From an uncultured Lachnospiraceae bacterium (GTDB lineage Bacteria; Bacillota; Clostridia; Lachnospirales; Lachnospiraceae): a stretch of DNA of 64,000 nt. A program made the position numbers and the translations under genes. This document shows positions 17,464-25,545 of this stretch, piece by piece. The notes under the pieces were generated by a model, which saw only the letters and a list, made by a program, of their open reading frames with translations, was not told the origin of the DNA and searched no databases. The stretch is taken from contig CAJTVN010000007.1 in NCBI GenBank assembly GCA_910579685.1, forward strand, positions 66,399 to 130,398. Reading direction: 5' to 3'. Every line of letters starts with the position of its first letter. Positions within the stretch are counted from its first letter, which is position 1.

Positions 17464-17988
17464 ATGAAGAAAATGGAAGAATATGTAAGGAGCATTCCGG
17501 ATTTCCCGGAAAAGGGGATTATCTTTCGGGATGTGACAAGCGTGCTGCAGGATCCGGACGGGCTGGCGCTGGCCATCGACTCCATGAAAAAGATGCTGGA
17601 GGGAGTCGATTTTGACGTGATTGTGGGGACGGAGTCCAGAGGGTTTATCTTTGGCGTTCCCATTGCCTATTCCCTGCACAAGGGATTTGTGCCGGTCCGA
17701 AAGAAGGGCAAGCTGCCGCTGGATGTGATCTCAAAGGAATACGATCTGGAATACGGCAGTGCGGCGGTGGAGATGCACAGAGACTCCATCAGGCCGGGAC
17801 AGAAGGTGGTCGTGGTGGATGATCTGATTGCCACGGGAGGCACGGTTGAGGCGGGCATTCAGATGATTGAGGAGCTGGGCGGAGAAGTGGTCAAGGTGAT
17901 CTTCCTGATTGAACTGGCAGGGCTTAAGGGAAGAAAGCGGTTAAAGAACTATGACGTGGACAGCGTGATCATCTATGAAGGCAAATAA
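17464..17988 (+). CDS. apt: Adenine phosphoribosyltransferase
   Basis: The 174-residue enzyme converts adenine plus PRPP to AMP. The PRPP-binding loop VVVVDDLIATGGT (about residues 117-129) and the N-terminal FPEKGIIFRDVT segment are diagnostic of Apt. Length is standard. It is followed 30 bp later by a purine permease and then by a nucleoside ABC importer, so the region forms a purine-salvage block. No purine riboswitch was seen in its 133-bp leader. Confidence 0.97.
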   Translation: MKKMEEYVRSIPDFPEKGIIFRDVTSVLQDPDGLALAIDSMKKMLEGVDFDVIVGTESRGFIFGVPIAYSLHKGFVPVRKKGKLPLDVISKEYDLEYGSAAVEMHRDSIRPGQKVVVVDDLIATGGTVEAGIQMIEELGGEVVKVIFLIELAGLKGRKRLKNYDVDSVIIYEGK

Positions 17989-18018
17989 ATACCTGCTTAT
18001 GAGAAAAGGAGAAAAGTG

Positions 18019-19377
18019 ATGTTAGAGAAATGGTTCAAACTCAAGGAAAACAACACAACCATCAGGACGGAGGTGGTTGCCGGTGTCACGACTTTTATGA
18101 CAATGGCATACATTCTGGCAGTCAATCCGTCGATCCTGTCGGCTTCCGGCATGGGCAGCAATGCGGTTTTGATAGCCACGGCGCTTGCGGCATTTATCGG
18201 TACGCTGGCGATGGCGTTTCTGGCCAACTATCCCTTTGCCCTGGCGCCGGGACTTGGCCTCAACGCCTATTTTGCTTACACGGTATGCGGAGACATGGGA
18301 TATTCCTGGCAGATTGCGCTTCTTGCCGTGTTTGTGGAAGGATTGATCTTTATTGTGCTGTCCGTGTCGAATGTGCGGGAGGCGATTTTTAACGCCATTC
18401 CCCTGCAGCTGAAAAGGGGGGTCTCCGTGGGAATCGGTCTGTTTATTGCGTTTATCGGGTTTCAGAATGCGGGCGTGGTGGTAAACTCGGATTCCACGCT
18501 GGTTACGGTGATCGATTTTACCGTGGACTTTCACACGGCGGGCATCAGCGCTCTGCTGGCAATTATCGGAACTTTTATCATTGCCATTCTTTATATTAAA
18601 GAGGTCAAGGGCTCCATTCTGATCGGCATATTTGCCACATGGGTCCTGGGCATCCTCTGCCAGATGACCGGCTTGTACCAGGTGGCTCCGGAAGCGGGAT
18701 ATTATTCCCTGATTCCTTCCTGGAGCAGCTTTAGCGTCACCTCCATCGGGGCGACCTTCGGGCAGTGCTTTAAGGCGGACTTTAGCTCCGTTAAGATTTT
18801 GGATTTTATCGTCATTGTTCTTGCGTTTTTGTTTGTGGATATATTTGATACCCTTGGAACCCTGATTGGATGCGCAAACAAGGCAGATATGCTGGATAAA
18901 GAGGGCAAGCTTCCCAGGATCAAGCAGGCGCTTCTTGCGGATGCCATTGCGACCAGCGCAGGGGCGGTACTGGGTACTTCCACCACCACCACATTTGTGG
19001 AGAGCTCCTCGGGAGTGGCGGAAGGCGGAAGGACAGGCCTTGCGTCCGTGGTAACCGGATTTTTGTTCCTGCTCGCCATTTTCTTAGCACCGGTTTTTAC
19101 GGCAATTCCCGGCTTTGCAACCGCTCCGGCGCTTCTGTTTGTCGGATTTTTGATGATTACGGCCGTGGCGCAGATCGACTTTGACGATCTGACGGAGGCG
19201 ATTCCGGCGTATCTGTGCCTGCTGGCCATGCCGCTTCTCTACAGTATCTCCGAGGGAATTGCGGTCGGCGTCATTTCCTATGTGGTAATCAATGCGGTTT
19301 GCGGCAAGGCAAAGAAGATCACGCCGCTTATGTACATCCTTGCGGTATTGTTTGTCTGCAAGTATATTTTCCTGTAA
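18019..19377 (+). CDS. NCS2 adenine/guanine/hypoxanthine permease (AzgA/PbuG-like)
   Basis: The 452-residue, multi-helix membrane protein belongs to the AzgA branch of nucleobase transporters (N-terminal TEVVAGVTTFMTMAYILAVNP). It is expected to import purine bases by proton symport. The conserved TTTTFVESSSGVAEGGRTG segment between helices is present. ATG 19 bases after the GAGAAAAGGAG ribosome region (18019) is preferred to the adjacent GTG. It is likely co-transcribed with apt, which traps imported base as nucleotide. Confidence 0.93.
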   Translation: MLEKWFKLKENNTTIRTEVVAGVTTFMTMAYILAVNPSILSASGMGSNAVLIATALAAFIGTLAMAFLANYPFALAPGLGLNAYFAYTVCGDMGYSWQIALLAVFVEGLIFIVLSVSNVREAIFNAIPLQLKRGVSVGIGLFIAFIGFQNAGVVVNSDSTLVTVIDFTVDFHTAGISALLAIIGTFIIAILYIKEVKGSILIGIFATWVLGILCQMTGLYQVAPEAGYYSLIPSWSSFSVTSIGATFGQCFKADFSSVKILDFIVIVLAFLFVDIFDTLGTLIGCANKADMLDKEGKLPRIKQALLADAIATSAGAVLGTSTTTTFVESSSGVAEGGRTGLASVVTGFLFLLAIFLAPVFTAIPGFATAPALLFVGFLMITAVAQIDFDDLTEAIPAYLCLLAMPLLYSISEGIAVGVISYVVINAVCGKAKKITPLMYILAVLFVCKYIFL

Positions 19378-19391
19378 CGGTTATTTTCCTG

Positions 19392-19420
19392 TTGAAAAAA
19401 GAAATGTACAGTGATAAGAT
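19392..19420 (+). promoter_or_regulatory. SigA-type promoter for the BMP lipoprotein
   Basis: TTGAAA (19392-19397), a 17-base spacer, then TAAGAT (19415-19420), about 95 bases upstream of the lipoprotein start. Confidence 0.65.
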
Positions 19421-19514
19421 AGCCATGTCACATATTTTCATCCATGACGGAAAAGCCCTGCGCAGAGAAAGAAAAGGACTATGGCCGTCCATGGATTCAA
19501 ACAGGAGGATAGTT

Positions 19515-20786
19515 ATGAAAAAGAAGATTTTATCACTGATTCTTGCTTCTGTAATGGTACTTTCCCTGACAGCCTGCGGCGGTTCGGACAAGCAGGCGGC
19601 TCCGGAGACTACCGATGCGGCAGCGGAAAACACAGACACATCATCCGAAAATGATGCGCAGGCGGAGCCGGAGGCAGATGCGGACGCAGACGCACAGGCA
19701 GAGCAGGCTCCCGCCGAGAGCGAGGCCGAAGGGGAGGAAGCTCCCGCAGAAGGCGGCGCGGCTTTAAAGGTTGCCATTGTCAGCAGCCCCTCAGGCGTGG
19801 ACGACGGTTCCTTTAACGAGGACAACTATAACGGAATTTTAACCTTTATCGAGTCCAATCCGGATACTACCGTTACACCGGTACAGGAGCCCACGGGCGA
19901 CGTGGCGGCGGCAATCCAGGCAGTTTCGGACATTGTTGCCGATTATGACGTGATCGTGTGCTGCGGCTTCCAGTTTGCGGGAATCGCCACGGTGGCACAG
20001 GAGAATCCTGACGTGAAATTTGTCCTGGTTGACTCCTTTCCTTCCGATGCGGACGGCAACGAAGTGGTAGTGGACAACATTTACGCCATGCAGTTTGCCG
20101 AGCAGGAATCCGGTTTCTTTGCAGGAATGGCGGCAGCCCTTGAGACAGCTTCCAACAAGGTTGCGGTTGTAAACGGTATCGCTTATCCCTCCAACGTAAA
20201 CTATCAGTACGGATTTGAGTGCGGCGTGAAATATGTAAACGAGACAGAGGGCAAGAGCGTTGAGATCGTTGAGCTCGCATCTTATGCGGGAACCGATGTG
20301 ACCGGCGCAAACGTGGGCGGCAACTATGTGGGATCCTTTGCGGACGAGGCGACCGGCAAGGTAGTGGGAAACGCCCTGATTGCGGAAGGCGTTGACATTG
20401 TGTTCGTGGCGGCGGGCGCATCCGGAAACGGCGTCCTTACCGCGGTGAAGGAAGCGGAAGGCGTTAAGTTTATCGGCTGCGACGTTGACCAGTATGACGA
20501 CGGCGCAAACGGCGACAGCAATGTGGTTCTTACCTCCGCTCTCAAGGTCATGCACCTCAATGTGGAGAGGTCTCTGAACGCAATCGCTGACGGCACCTTC
20601 AAGGGAGAGAACGTGGTTCTTAAGGCTGACACGGATTCTACGGGCTATGTGAACGCAGAGGGAAGAAATCAGCTTTCCGCAGATACCATCTCAAAGATTG
20701 ATGCGGCTTACGAGCTGGTGAAGTCGGGTGCAATCGTGCCCGCAGCAAACTTCAACGGCGTGACGCCTGATGACTTTGCGTGGTAA
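19515..20786 (+). CDS. BMP family substrate-binding lipoprotein (nucleoside importer)
   Basis: The 423-residue lipoprotein is the extracellular nucleoside-binding component. A signal peptide MKKKILSLILASVMVLSLTAC ends in the lipobox with the lipidated cysteine at residue 21. A ~60-residue Ala/Glu/Asp-rich linker follows, then a PnrA/Med-type periplasmic-binding fold (DDGSFNEDNYNG, VDSFPSDA, VNGIAYPSNVNYQYGFECG). The frame extends to 19215, but AGGAGG at 19503-19508 fixes the start at 19515. A strong terminator follows, so it can be transcribed above the level of the ABC genes. Confidence 0.95.
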   Translation: MKKKILSLILASVMVLSLTACGGSDKQAAPETTDAAAENTDTSSENDAQAEPEADADADAQAEQAPAESEAEGEEAPAEGGAALKVAIVSSPSGVDDGSFNEDNYNGILTFIESNPDTTVTPVQEPTGDVAAAIQAVSDIVADYDVIVCCGFQFAGIATVAQENPDVKFVLVDSFPSDADGNEVVVDNIYAMQFAEQESGFFAGMAAALETASNKVAVVNGIAYPSNVNYQYGFECGVKYVNETEGKSVEIVELASYAGTDVTGANVGGNYVGSFADEATGKVVGNALIAEGVDIVFVAAGASGNGVLTAVKEAEGVKFIGCDVDQYDDGANGDSNVVLTSALKVMHLNVERSLNAIADGTFKGENVVLKADTDSTGYVNAEGRNQLSADTISKIDAAYELVKSGAIVPAANFNGVTPDDFAW

Positions 20787-20846
20787 GAAAAAAGCCGGCA
20801 GCAGGTTTTAAAATTTAAGACGGATCTGCGCAGATCGCAGTGCGGA

Positions 20847-20890
20847 GGCCGCAGAGAATCCTGGATAAAAAGATTCTCTGCGGCCTTTTT
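20847..20890 (+). terminator. Rho-independent terminator after the BMP gene
   Basis: A perfect 14-bp stem (20847-20860 with 20872-20885) with an 11-base loop is followed by T5. It separates the lipoprotein gene from the importer ATPase gene. Confidence 0.92.
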
Positions 20891-20923
20891 AAATCCGCAC
20901 TTTCTATTGTGCGAATTTTCATG

Positions 20924-20929
20924 TATAAT
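20924..20929 (+). promoter_or_regulatory. -10 box upstream of the importer ATPase gene
   Basis: A consensus TATAAT preceded by TG stands 38 bases before the start codon, just after the terminator. The -35 match is poor. Confidence 0.5.
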
Positions 20930-20967
20930 GATGATAGTTGACGAATTCTTCTGAAAGGAGCACTTAC

Positions 20968-22500
20968 ATGTCTGAATACATTATTGAGATGAACCATATC
21001 ACCAAGCGGTTCCCGGGTATTGTAGCCAATGACGACGTCTCCATCAAGGTGAAAAAGGGCGAGATCTATGCTCTTCTTGGCGAGAACGGCGCCGGCAAGT
21101 CCACTCTGATGAGCATGCTTTTTGGGATGTACGAGCCGGACGAGGGCGAAATTATCATCCGGGGGCAGAAGGTCAAGATTCTCTCGCCAAGCCATGCCAC
21201 CGAGCTGAACATCGGCATGGTGCACCAGCATTTTAAGCTGGTCAGCAACTATACCATTGCGGAAAACATCATTATGGGTATGGAGCCGGTGAAAAAGCAC
21301 CTGGGTTTCATCAGGAGCGTGGATCTCAAAAAGGCCAACCAGGAGATCATGGAACTTTCCCGGAAATTCGGACTGGAAGTGGATCCAACCAAGGTAATTG
21401 AAGAGGTAAACGTTTCGATTCAGCAGAGAGTGGAAATTCTGAAAATGCTCTACCGGGAGGCGGAGATCCTGATCTTCGATGAGCCCACGGCGGTTCTCAC
21501 CCCTCAGGAGATCGAGTTCCTTCTGGAAATCATAAAGGGGCTTCGCAAAGACGGAAAGACCATCATTCTGATCACCCACAAGCTGGAGGAGATCAAGAAG
21601 GTGGCCGACCGCTGTGCCATCCTGTGCAGGGGAAAGCTGATCGGCGTGCTGGATGTGGCGGCAACTGACACGAAGACCATGGCGAATATGATGGTGGGCC
21701 GTGAGGTAAGCTTTACGGTGGAGAAGAAGGAACCCGAATTCGGCAGGGAAATCCTGAAGGTGGAAAACCTGACGGTAAAGAACGAGGATAAATTTGACCT
21801 GGTGAAAAATGTGAGCTTTACCATCCATGCGGGGGAGATTTTCGTGATTGCGGGAGTTTCCGGCAACGGCCAGGTGGAGCTTGCGGATGCGGTGGCCGGG
21901 CTTTTGAGGCACAGCGAAGGCAGGGTGATCTTAAACGGTGCGGATATTTCCAATTACACCATCCGCAGGCGGAACCTTGCGGGTATTTCTTACATACCCG
22001 AGGACCGGCACAATGTGGGACTGGTGATGGACTTTTCCCTCTCAGACAACCTGGCCCTGAAGAATTACTTCGAGGAGCCCTTTTCCAGAAAGGGGATTGT
22101 CAAGGAGAGCGAGTTTACCGCCTATGGCGAGAGGCTTATTGAGGAGTACGATATCAGAAGCAGCCAGGGGAATGACACCATTGTCCGGTCCATGAGCGGA
22201 GGAAATCAGCAGAAGGCCATTATTGCAAGGGAGATCGAGCTGGGAAGCGACCTGATGATCTTCGTCCAGCCTACCAGGGGATTGGATATCGGGGCCATTG
22301 AGAACATCCACAGACAGATCGTGGCGCAGAGGGATGCGGGAAAAGCGGTTCTTCTGATCTCCTTGGAGCTTGACGAGGTTATGAACCTGGCGGATACCAT
22401 CGGCGTAATCTACAACGGAGAGATCCAGAAAATTGCGGATGCGAAGACCTTGACTCCCGGCCAGGTGGGAGAATTTATGATGGGGGTGGGACACAAATGA
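20968..22500 (+). CDS. Nucleoside ABC importer, double ATPase (NupA/RbsA-like)
   Basis: This 510-residue protein has two nucleotide-binding domains. The first has Walker A GENGAGKS and Walker B ILIFDEPTAVL but a degenerate signature (VSIQQR). The second has a degenerate Walker A (SGNGQVE) with an intact signature MSGGNQQK and the family-specific QPTRGLD in place of the usual acidic Walker B end. This asymmetry is normal for sugar/nucleoside importers. ATG 20968 with GAAAGGAG is chosen over a TTG at 20938. Its stop overlaps the next permease start by four bases. Confidence 0.95.
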   Translation: MSEYIIEMNHITKRFPGIVANDDVSIKVKKGEIYALLGENGAGKSTLMSMLFGMYEPDEGEIIIRGQKVKILSPSHATELNIGMVHQHFKLVSNYTIAENIIMGMEPVKKHLGFIRSVDLKKANQEIMELSRKFGLEVDPTKVIEEVNVSIQQRVEILKMLYREAEILIFDEPTAVLTPQEIEFLLEIIKGLRKDGKTIILITHKLEEIKKVADRCAILCRGKLIGVLDVAATDTKTMANMMVGREVSFTVEKKEPEFGREILKVENLTVKNEDKFDLVKNVSFTIHAGEIFVIAGVSGNGQVELADAVAGLLRHSEGRVILNGADISNYTIRRRNLAGISYIPEDRHNVGLVMDFSLSDNLALKNYFEEPFSRKGIVKESEFTAYGERLIEEYDIRSSQGNDTIVRSMSGGNQQKAIIAREIELGSDLMIFVQPTRGLDIGAIENIHRQIVAQRDAGKAVLLISLELDEVMNLADTIGVIYNGEIQKIADAKTLTPGQVGEFMMGVGHK

Positions 22501-23618
22501 AAAAGAAAAACGGCTTGATGCAAAAGATAATACTGTCCACCATAGGTCATGAGAAGAGACAGGCCTACATGATTCCGGTCTTTTCCATCCTGATCAGCCT
22601 GATCGTGGGGGCCGTGGTGATTGCCTTCCTTGGAAAAAATCCTTTCCTGGCCTACTACAATCTGCTCCAGGGCTCCGGGCTTGCGCCCAAGGCCTCCTAT
22701 GCCGGGTACAAGGGAATCATCACGGATTTTGCCAGCTTTCTCAATGCGCTGACCCCTATGCTGTTTGCGGCGCTTTCCGTGATCATAGCCCTGAAAGCAG
22801 GACTCTTCAATATCGGCGTGTCGGGGCAGATGCTGGCGGCGGGATTCACGGCCACGGTTCTGATCGGCTACTCGTCTCTTCCCGCGGCTGCGGCAAAGCC
22901 TCTGGTAGTGGTAATCGGTTTCGTGGTGGGTGCGCTGGCAGGCGCCCTTGTGGGGTATTTCAAGCACAAATTCAATATCAACGAGGTGGTTTCCACCATC
23001 ATGCTGAATTACATCATTCAGTATATCGTGAGCTTTTTTATCAACTCCTTCTATGTGGATCCCGTATCCAGACAGTCAAAGACCGTGGGAGCGGCCGGAA
23101 GGCTGACGCTTACGGATGTGGTGATCGGCAATTATAAGTTGGATATCCCGCTGGGAATTCTTCTGGCTGCGGCAGGGATTGCGGTGACGGCCTTTCTCCT
23201 GAAAAAGACGACCCTGGGCTTTGAGATCAAGGCGGTGGGCAGCAGCGTGAGAGCGGCGGAATATGCGGGCATCCGGGTGGGACGCACCAGAGTGCTTGCA
23301 ATGATGCTCTCCGGCGGCTTTGCCGGACTTGCGGGAGTAACCTATTATGTGGGCTATTTTGCCTCCATTCAGCCAAGAGTTCTGGCGAGCACCGGATATG
23401 ACGCCATTGCGGTGGCCCTTCTTGGAAACAGCTCGCCTGTGGGAATCGTCTTTTCTTCCTTCCTGATCACGGTGATCTCCAAGGGAAGCACCTATATGAG
23501 CTCCGCCTCCGGCGTACAGCCGGAAATTGCGTCGGCCATCACGGGCGTGATCCTGCTGTTTAGTGCGTGCGGGGCCTTCGTAAAATACAAAGTCGACAGA
23601 TGGAAGGAGGAGCGCTGA
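22497..23618 (+). CDS. Nucleoside ABC importer permease (NupB-like)
   Basis: The 373-residue inner-membrane permease of the BranchedChain/RbsC fold has about eight to ten helices. LKAGLFNIGVSGQM and the GIRVGRTRVLAMMLSGGFAGLAG coupling region are characteristic of BMP-linked nucleoside importers. It starts in an ATGA overlap with the ATPase gene and runs directly into the second permease, so the three proteins are probably made in a fixed ratio. Confidence 0.93.
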   Translation: MKKKNGLMQKIILSTIGHEKRQAYMIPVFSILISLIVGAVVIAFLGKNPFLAYYNLLQGSGLAPKASYAGYKGIITDFASFLNALTPMLFAALSVIIALKAGLFNIGVSGQMLAAGFTATVLIGYSSLPAAAAKPLVVVIGFVVGALAGALVGYFKHKFNINEVVSTIMLNYIIQYIVSFFINSFYVDPVSRQSKTVGAAGRLTLTDVVIGNYKLDIPLGILLAAAGIAVTAFLLKKTTLGFEIKAVGSSVRAAEYAGIRVGRTRVLAMMLSGGFAGLAGVTYYVGYFASIQPRVLASTGYDAIAVALLGNSSPVGIVFSSFLITVISKGSTYMSSASGVQPEIASAITGVILLFSACGAFVKYKVDRWKEER

Positions 23619-24577
23619 TGAATACCATTATAATAGACGGACTGTCTTTTGCCCTGCCCCTGTTTATTATGGCAATCGGCGGAATTTACTGTGAGAGAAG
23701 CGGGATTACCAACCTGGCAATCGAGGGACTGCAGGGCTTTGGCGCTTTTTGCGGCGCCCTTTTTGCGGTGAGTATCGCCGGAAGCTTTGCCGGGAATTCC
23801 CCGGTGCCCTTTTACCTGGCCATGGTGTTCGCTTTCCTGGGGGGAATGCTGTTTTCCCTGATTCATGCGCTGCTCTGCATCCGCTTCAAGGCCAATCAGG
23901 TGATCAGCGGCGTGGTGATCAATATTCTTGCCATGGCTCTTACCGAGTTCCTCACCAAGCAGATCAACGCCAGCATTTTCGGAGCGGCCTCCAACAAATT
24001 CGTGCTGGGAGTGTCCGCAAGGCTGACTGTGCCCGTGATTTCCAAAATTCCGCTGCTTGGAGCCGTCTTCACCAACCTGTACCCCTTTGAGCTGGTGATC
24101 GTGCTGATTGCCTTCCTTGCCTGGTTCGTGCTCTACAGGACAAGGTTCGGGCTGCACCTTCGGGCCTGCGGAGACAATCCCCATGCGGTGGATGCGGCGG
24201 GAATCCGGGTGGGAAGGGTGAGGCTGATTGCGGTTATGGCCTCCGGCGCGCTTTCCGGACTTGGCGGTATCTGTTTTGCCTACTCCATCTCGGCGAATTT
24301 TTCTTCCAATATCTATTCCGGGTACGGGTATCTTGCCATTGCGGCCCTGATTTTCGGGAACTGGAAGATCATGCCAACTCTGGGCGCATGCCTTCTGTTT
24401 GGATTCGCCAGATCCGCAGGCTATGAGCTTGTAAAGGTTCTTGGAATGCCCAGCACCTACCAGGATCTGGTGATGCTTCTGCCCTATGTGCTCACGCTCC
24501 TTATGCTGATCTTCTTCAGCAAGAAGAATCATGCGCCCAGGGCGCTGGGAGAGATCTACGATAAGGGAGCCAGATAA
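23618..24577 (+). CDS. Nucleoside ABC importer permease (NupC/NupQ-like)
   Basis: The 319-residue second permease pairs with the upstream one to form the channel. It begins at ATG 23618, sharing one base with the previous stop codon and served by GGAAGGAGGAG. The typical segment ERSGITNLAIEGLQ is present, and AAGIRVGRVRLIAVMASGALSGLGG forms the coupling region. The frame extends 17 codons further upstream without a better ribosome site. A very strong hairpin terminates the operon. Confidence 0.93.
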   Translation: MNTIIIDGLSFALPLFIMAIGGIYCERSGITNLAIEGLQGFGAFCGALFAVSIAGSFAGNSPVPFYLAMVFAFLGGMLFSLIHALLCIRFKANQVISGVVINILAMALTEFLTKQINASIFGAASNKFVLGVSARLTVPVISKIPLLGAVFTNLYPFELVIVLIAFLAWFVLYRTRFGLHLRACGDNPHAVDAAGIRVGRVRLIAVMASGALSGLGGICFAYSISANFSSNIYSGYGYLAIAALIFGNWKIMPTLGACLLFGFARSAGYELVKVLGMPSTYQDLVMLLPYVLTLLMLIFFSKKNHAPRALGEIYDKGAR

Positions 24578-24589
24578 CGGTCTTCATTC

Positions 24590-24640
24590 TTTTCGCCTGT
24601 GCCGCCCGGGCCAAACCCGGGCGGCACAGGCGAAAATTTT
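24590..24640. terminator. Strong hairpin terminator after the nucleoside importer
   Basis: A perfect 21-bp stem (24590-24610 with 24616-24636) with a 5-base loop is flanked by T4 on both sides. It insulates the importer operon from the flagellar block that starts 11 bases later. Confidence 0.93.
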
Positions 24641-24650
24641 GAAATGCCTA

Positions 24651-24677
24651 TAAAGTCTTTCCCAAAATGTCCGATAT
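24651..24677 (+). promoter_or_regulatory. SigD (sigma-28) flagellar promoter for flgM operon
   Basis: TAAA (24651-24654), 16 bases, then CCGATAT (24671-24677) matches the Bacillus/clostridial SigD consensus TAAA-N15-nCCGATAT. The flgM start codon is 41 bases downstream. Confidence 0.9.
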
Positions 24678-24717
24678 TTATTATATCAAAAAGCAGTTTA
24701 TGGAAGGAGGAGTAGAT

Positions 24718-24993
24718 ATGCGTATTGAGGCTTATTCCCAGGTACAGCAGGTGTACACGACAAAGAAGACCAATAAGGCGGAAGCGAAAAGGAACGTAAG
24801 CTTTTCAGATCATTTGCAGCTCTCCAGTATTGGGAAAGATATTCAGAGCGCCAAGGCGGCGGTGGCGGCCAGCAGTGATGTCAGGGAAAGCGTGACGGCT
24901 CCTCTGAAGGCTCGTATTCAGGCCGGAAGCTATGAGGTAAGCGCAGACAGCTTTGCGGAGAAATTATTCAGCAAATACGAAGAAATGAGGTAA
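24718..24993 (+). CDS. flgM: Anti-sigma-28 factor FlgM
   Basis: This 91-residue protein holds SigD inactive until the hook is complete. The C-terminal half has the FlgM helix region with VRESVTAPLKARIQAGSYEVSADSFAEKL. ATG 24718 behind GGAGGAG is chosen; the frame extends to 24667 into the promoter. It is the first gene behind a SigD promoter, giving the usual feedback loop in which SigD drives its own inhibitor. Confidence 0.92.
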   Translation: MRIEAYSQVQQVYTTKKTNKAEAKRNVSFSDHLQLSSIGKDIQSAKAAVAASSDVRESVTAPLKARIQAGSYEVSADSFAEKLFSKYEEMR

Positions 24994-24997
24994 TTTC

Positions 24998-25516
24998 GTG
25001 GCAAGTTTAATGGAAAACCTGATAGAGGTTCTCGGAACGGAGAGCAGGGTATATGAGAGCTTGCTGGAATTATCCAGGAAGAAAACGCCGGTGATCATAG
25101 CCGGCAATTTGGAAGAATTAGCCAAAATCACGGATGAAGAACAAATCGTTGTCGAAAGAATCAATCATCTTGACAAAAAGCGGGAAGAAGTTTTTGCGGA
25201 CGTCGCCAACGTAATTAACAAGGATGTTAAGACACTGAAAATTGCGGATTTGGTTGCCATGCTGGCAAGCAGGCCGCAGGAACAGCAGAAACTGGCTAAG
25301 GCGCATGACGAATTGAAGGCCGTTGCCGGGGATGTGAGGCAGGTAAATGAACAGAACCGTCTGCTTCTGGAGAATGCCCTGGAAATGGTGGAATTTGACA
25401 TGAACATACTGCAGTCGCTTAAGGCGGCGCCGGAGACGGCAAATTATGACAGAGAGGCTCTGAGCACCGGGATGCATATGGGACTCGGTAAAAAAGGCTT
25501 TGATGCCAAGCAGTAA
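24998..25516 (+). CDS. flgN: FlgN-type flagellar export chaperone
   Basis: The 172-residue, all-helical protein starts at GTG behind GAGG, five bases after flgM. Predicted long helices with SRKKTPVIIAGNLEELAKITDEEQ resemble FlgN, which binds the C-termini of hook-junction proteins FlgK and FlgL and keeps them export-ready. The placement directly before two flgK genes supports this. Confidence 0.87.
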   Translation: MASLMENLIEVLGTESRVYESLLELSRKKTPVIIAGNLEELAKITDEEQIVVERINHLDKKREEVFADVANVINKDVKTLKIADLVAMLASRPQEQQKLAKAHDELKAVAGDVRQVNEQNRLLLENALEMVEFDMNILQSLKAAPETANYDREALSTGMHMGLGKKGFDAKQ

Positions 25517-25545
25517 GACGGATAGATGATATGAGGTGAAAGACA

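Noticed and set aside
19215..19514. N-terminal extension of the BMP lipoprotein frame
   Set aside because: It overlaps the permease gene and the promoter, and it would bury the signal peptide. AGGAGG at 19503 sets the start at 19515.
17330..19514. Purine riboswitch before apt, the purine permease or the BMP gene
   Set aside because: I looked for the conserved core of a guanine/adenine aptamer in the three leaders and saw none.
23492..24532. 346-codon minus-strand frame opposite the nucleoside permease genes
   Set aside because: His/Gln/Gly-rich shadow of a GC-rich membrane-protein gene; no family features and no ribosome site.
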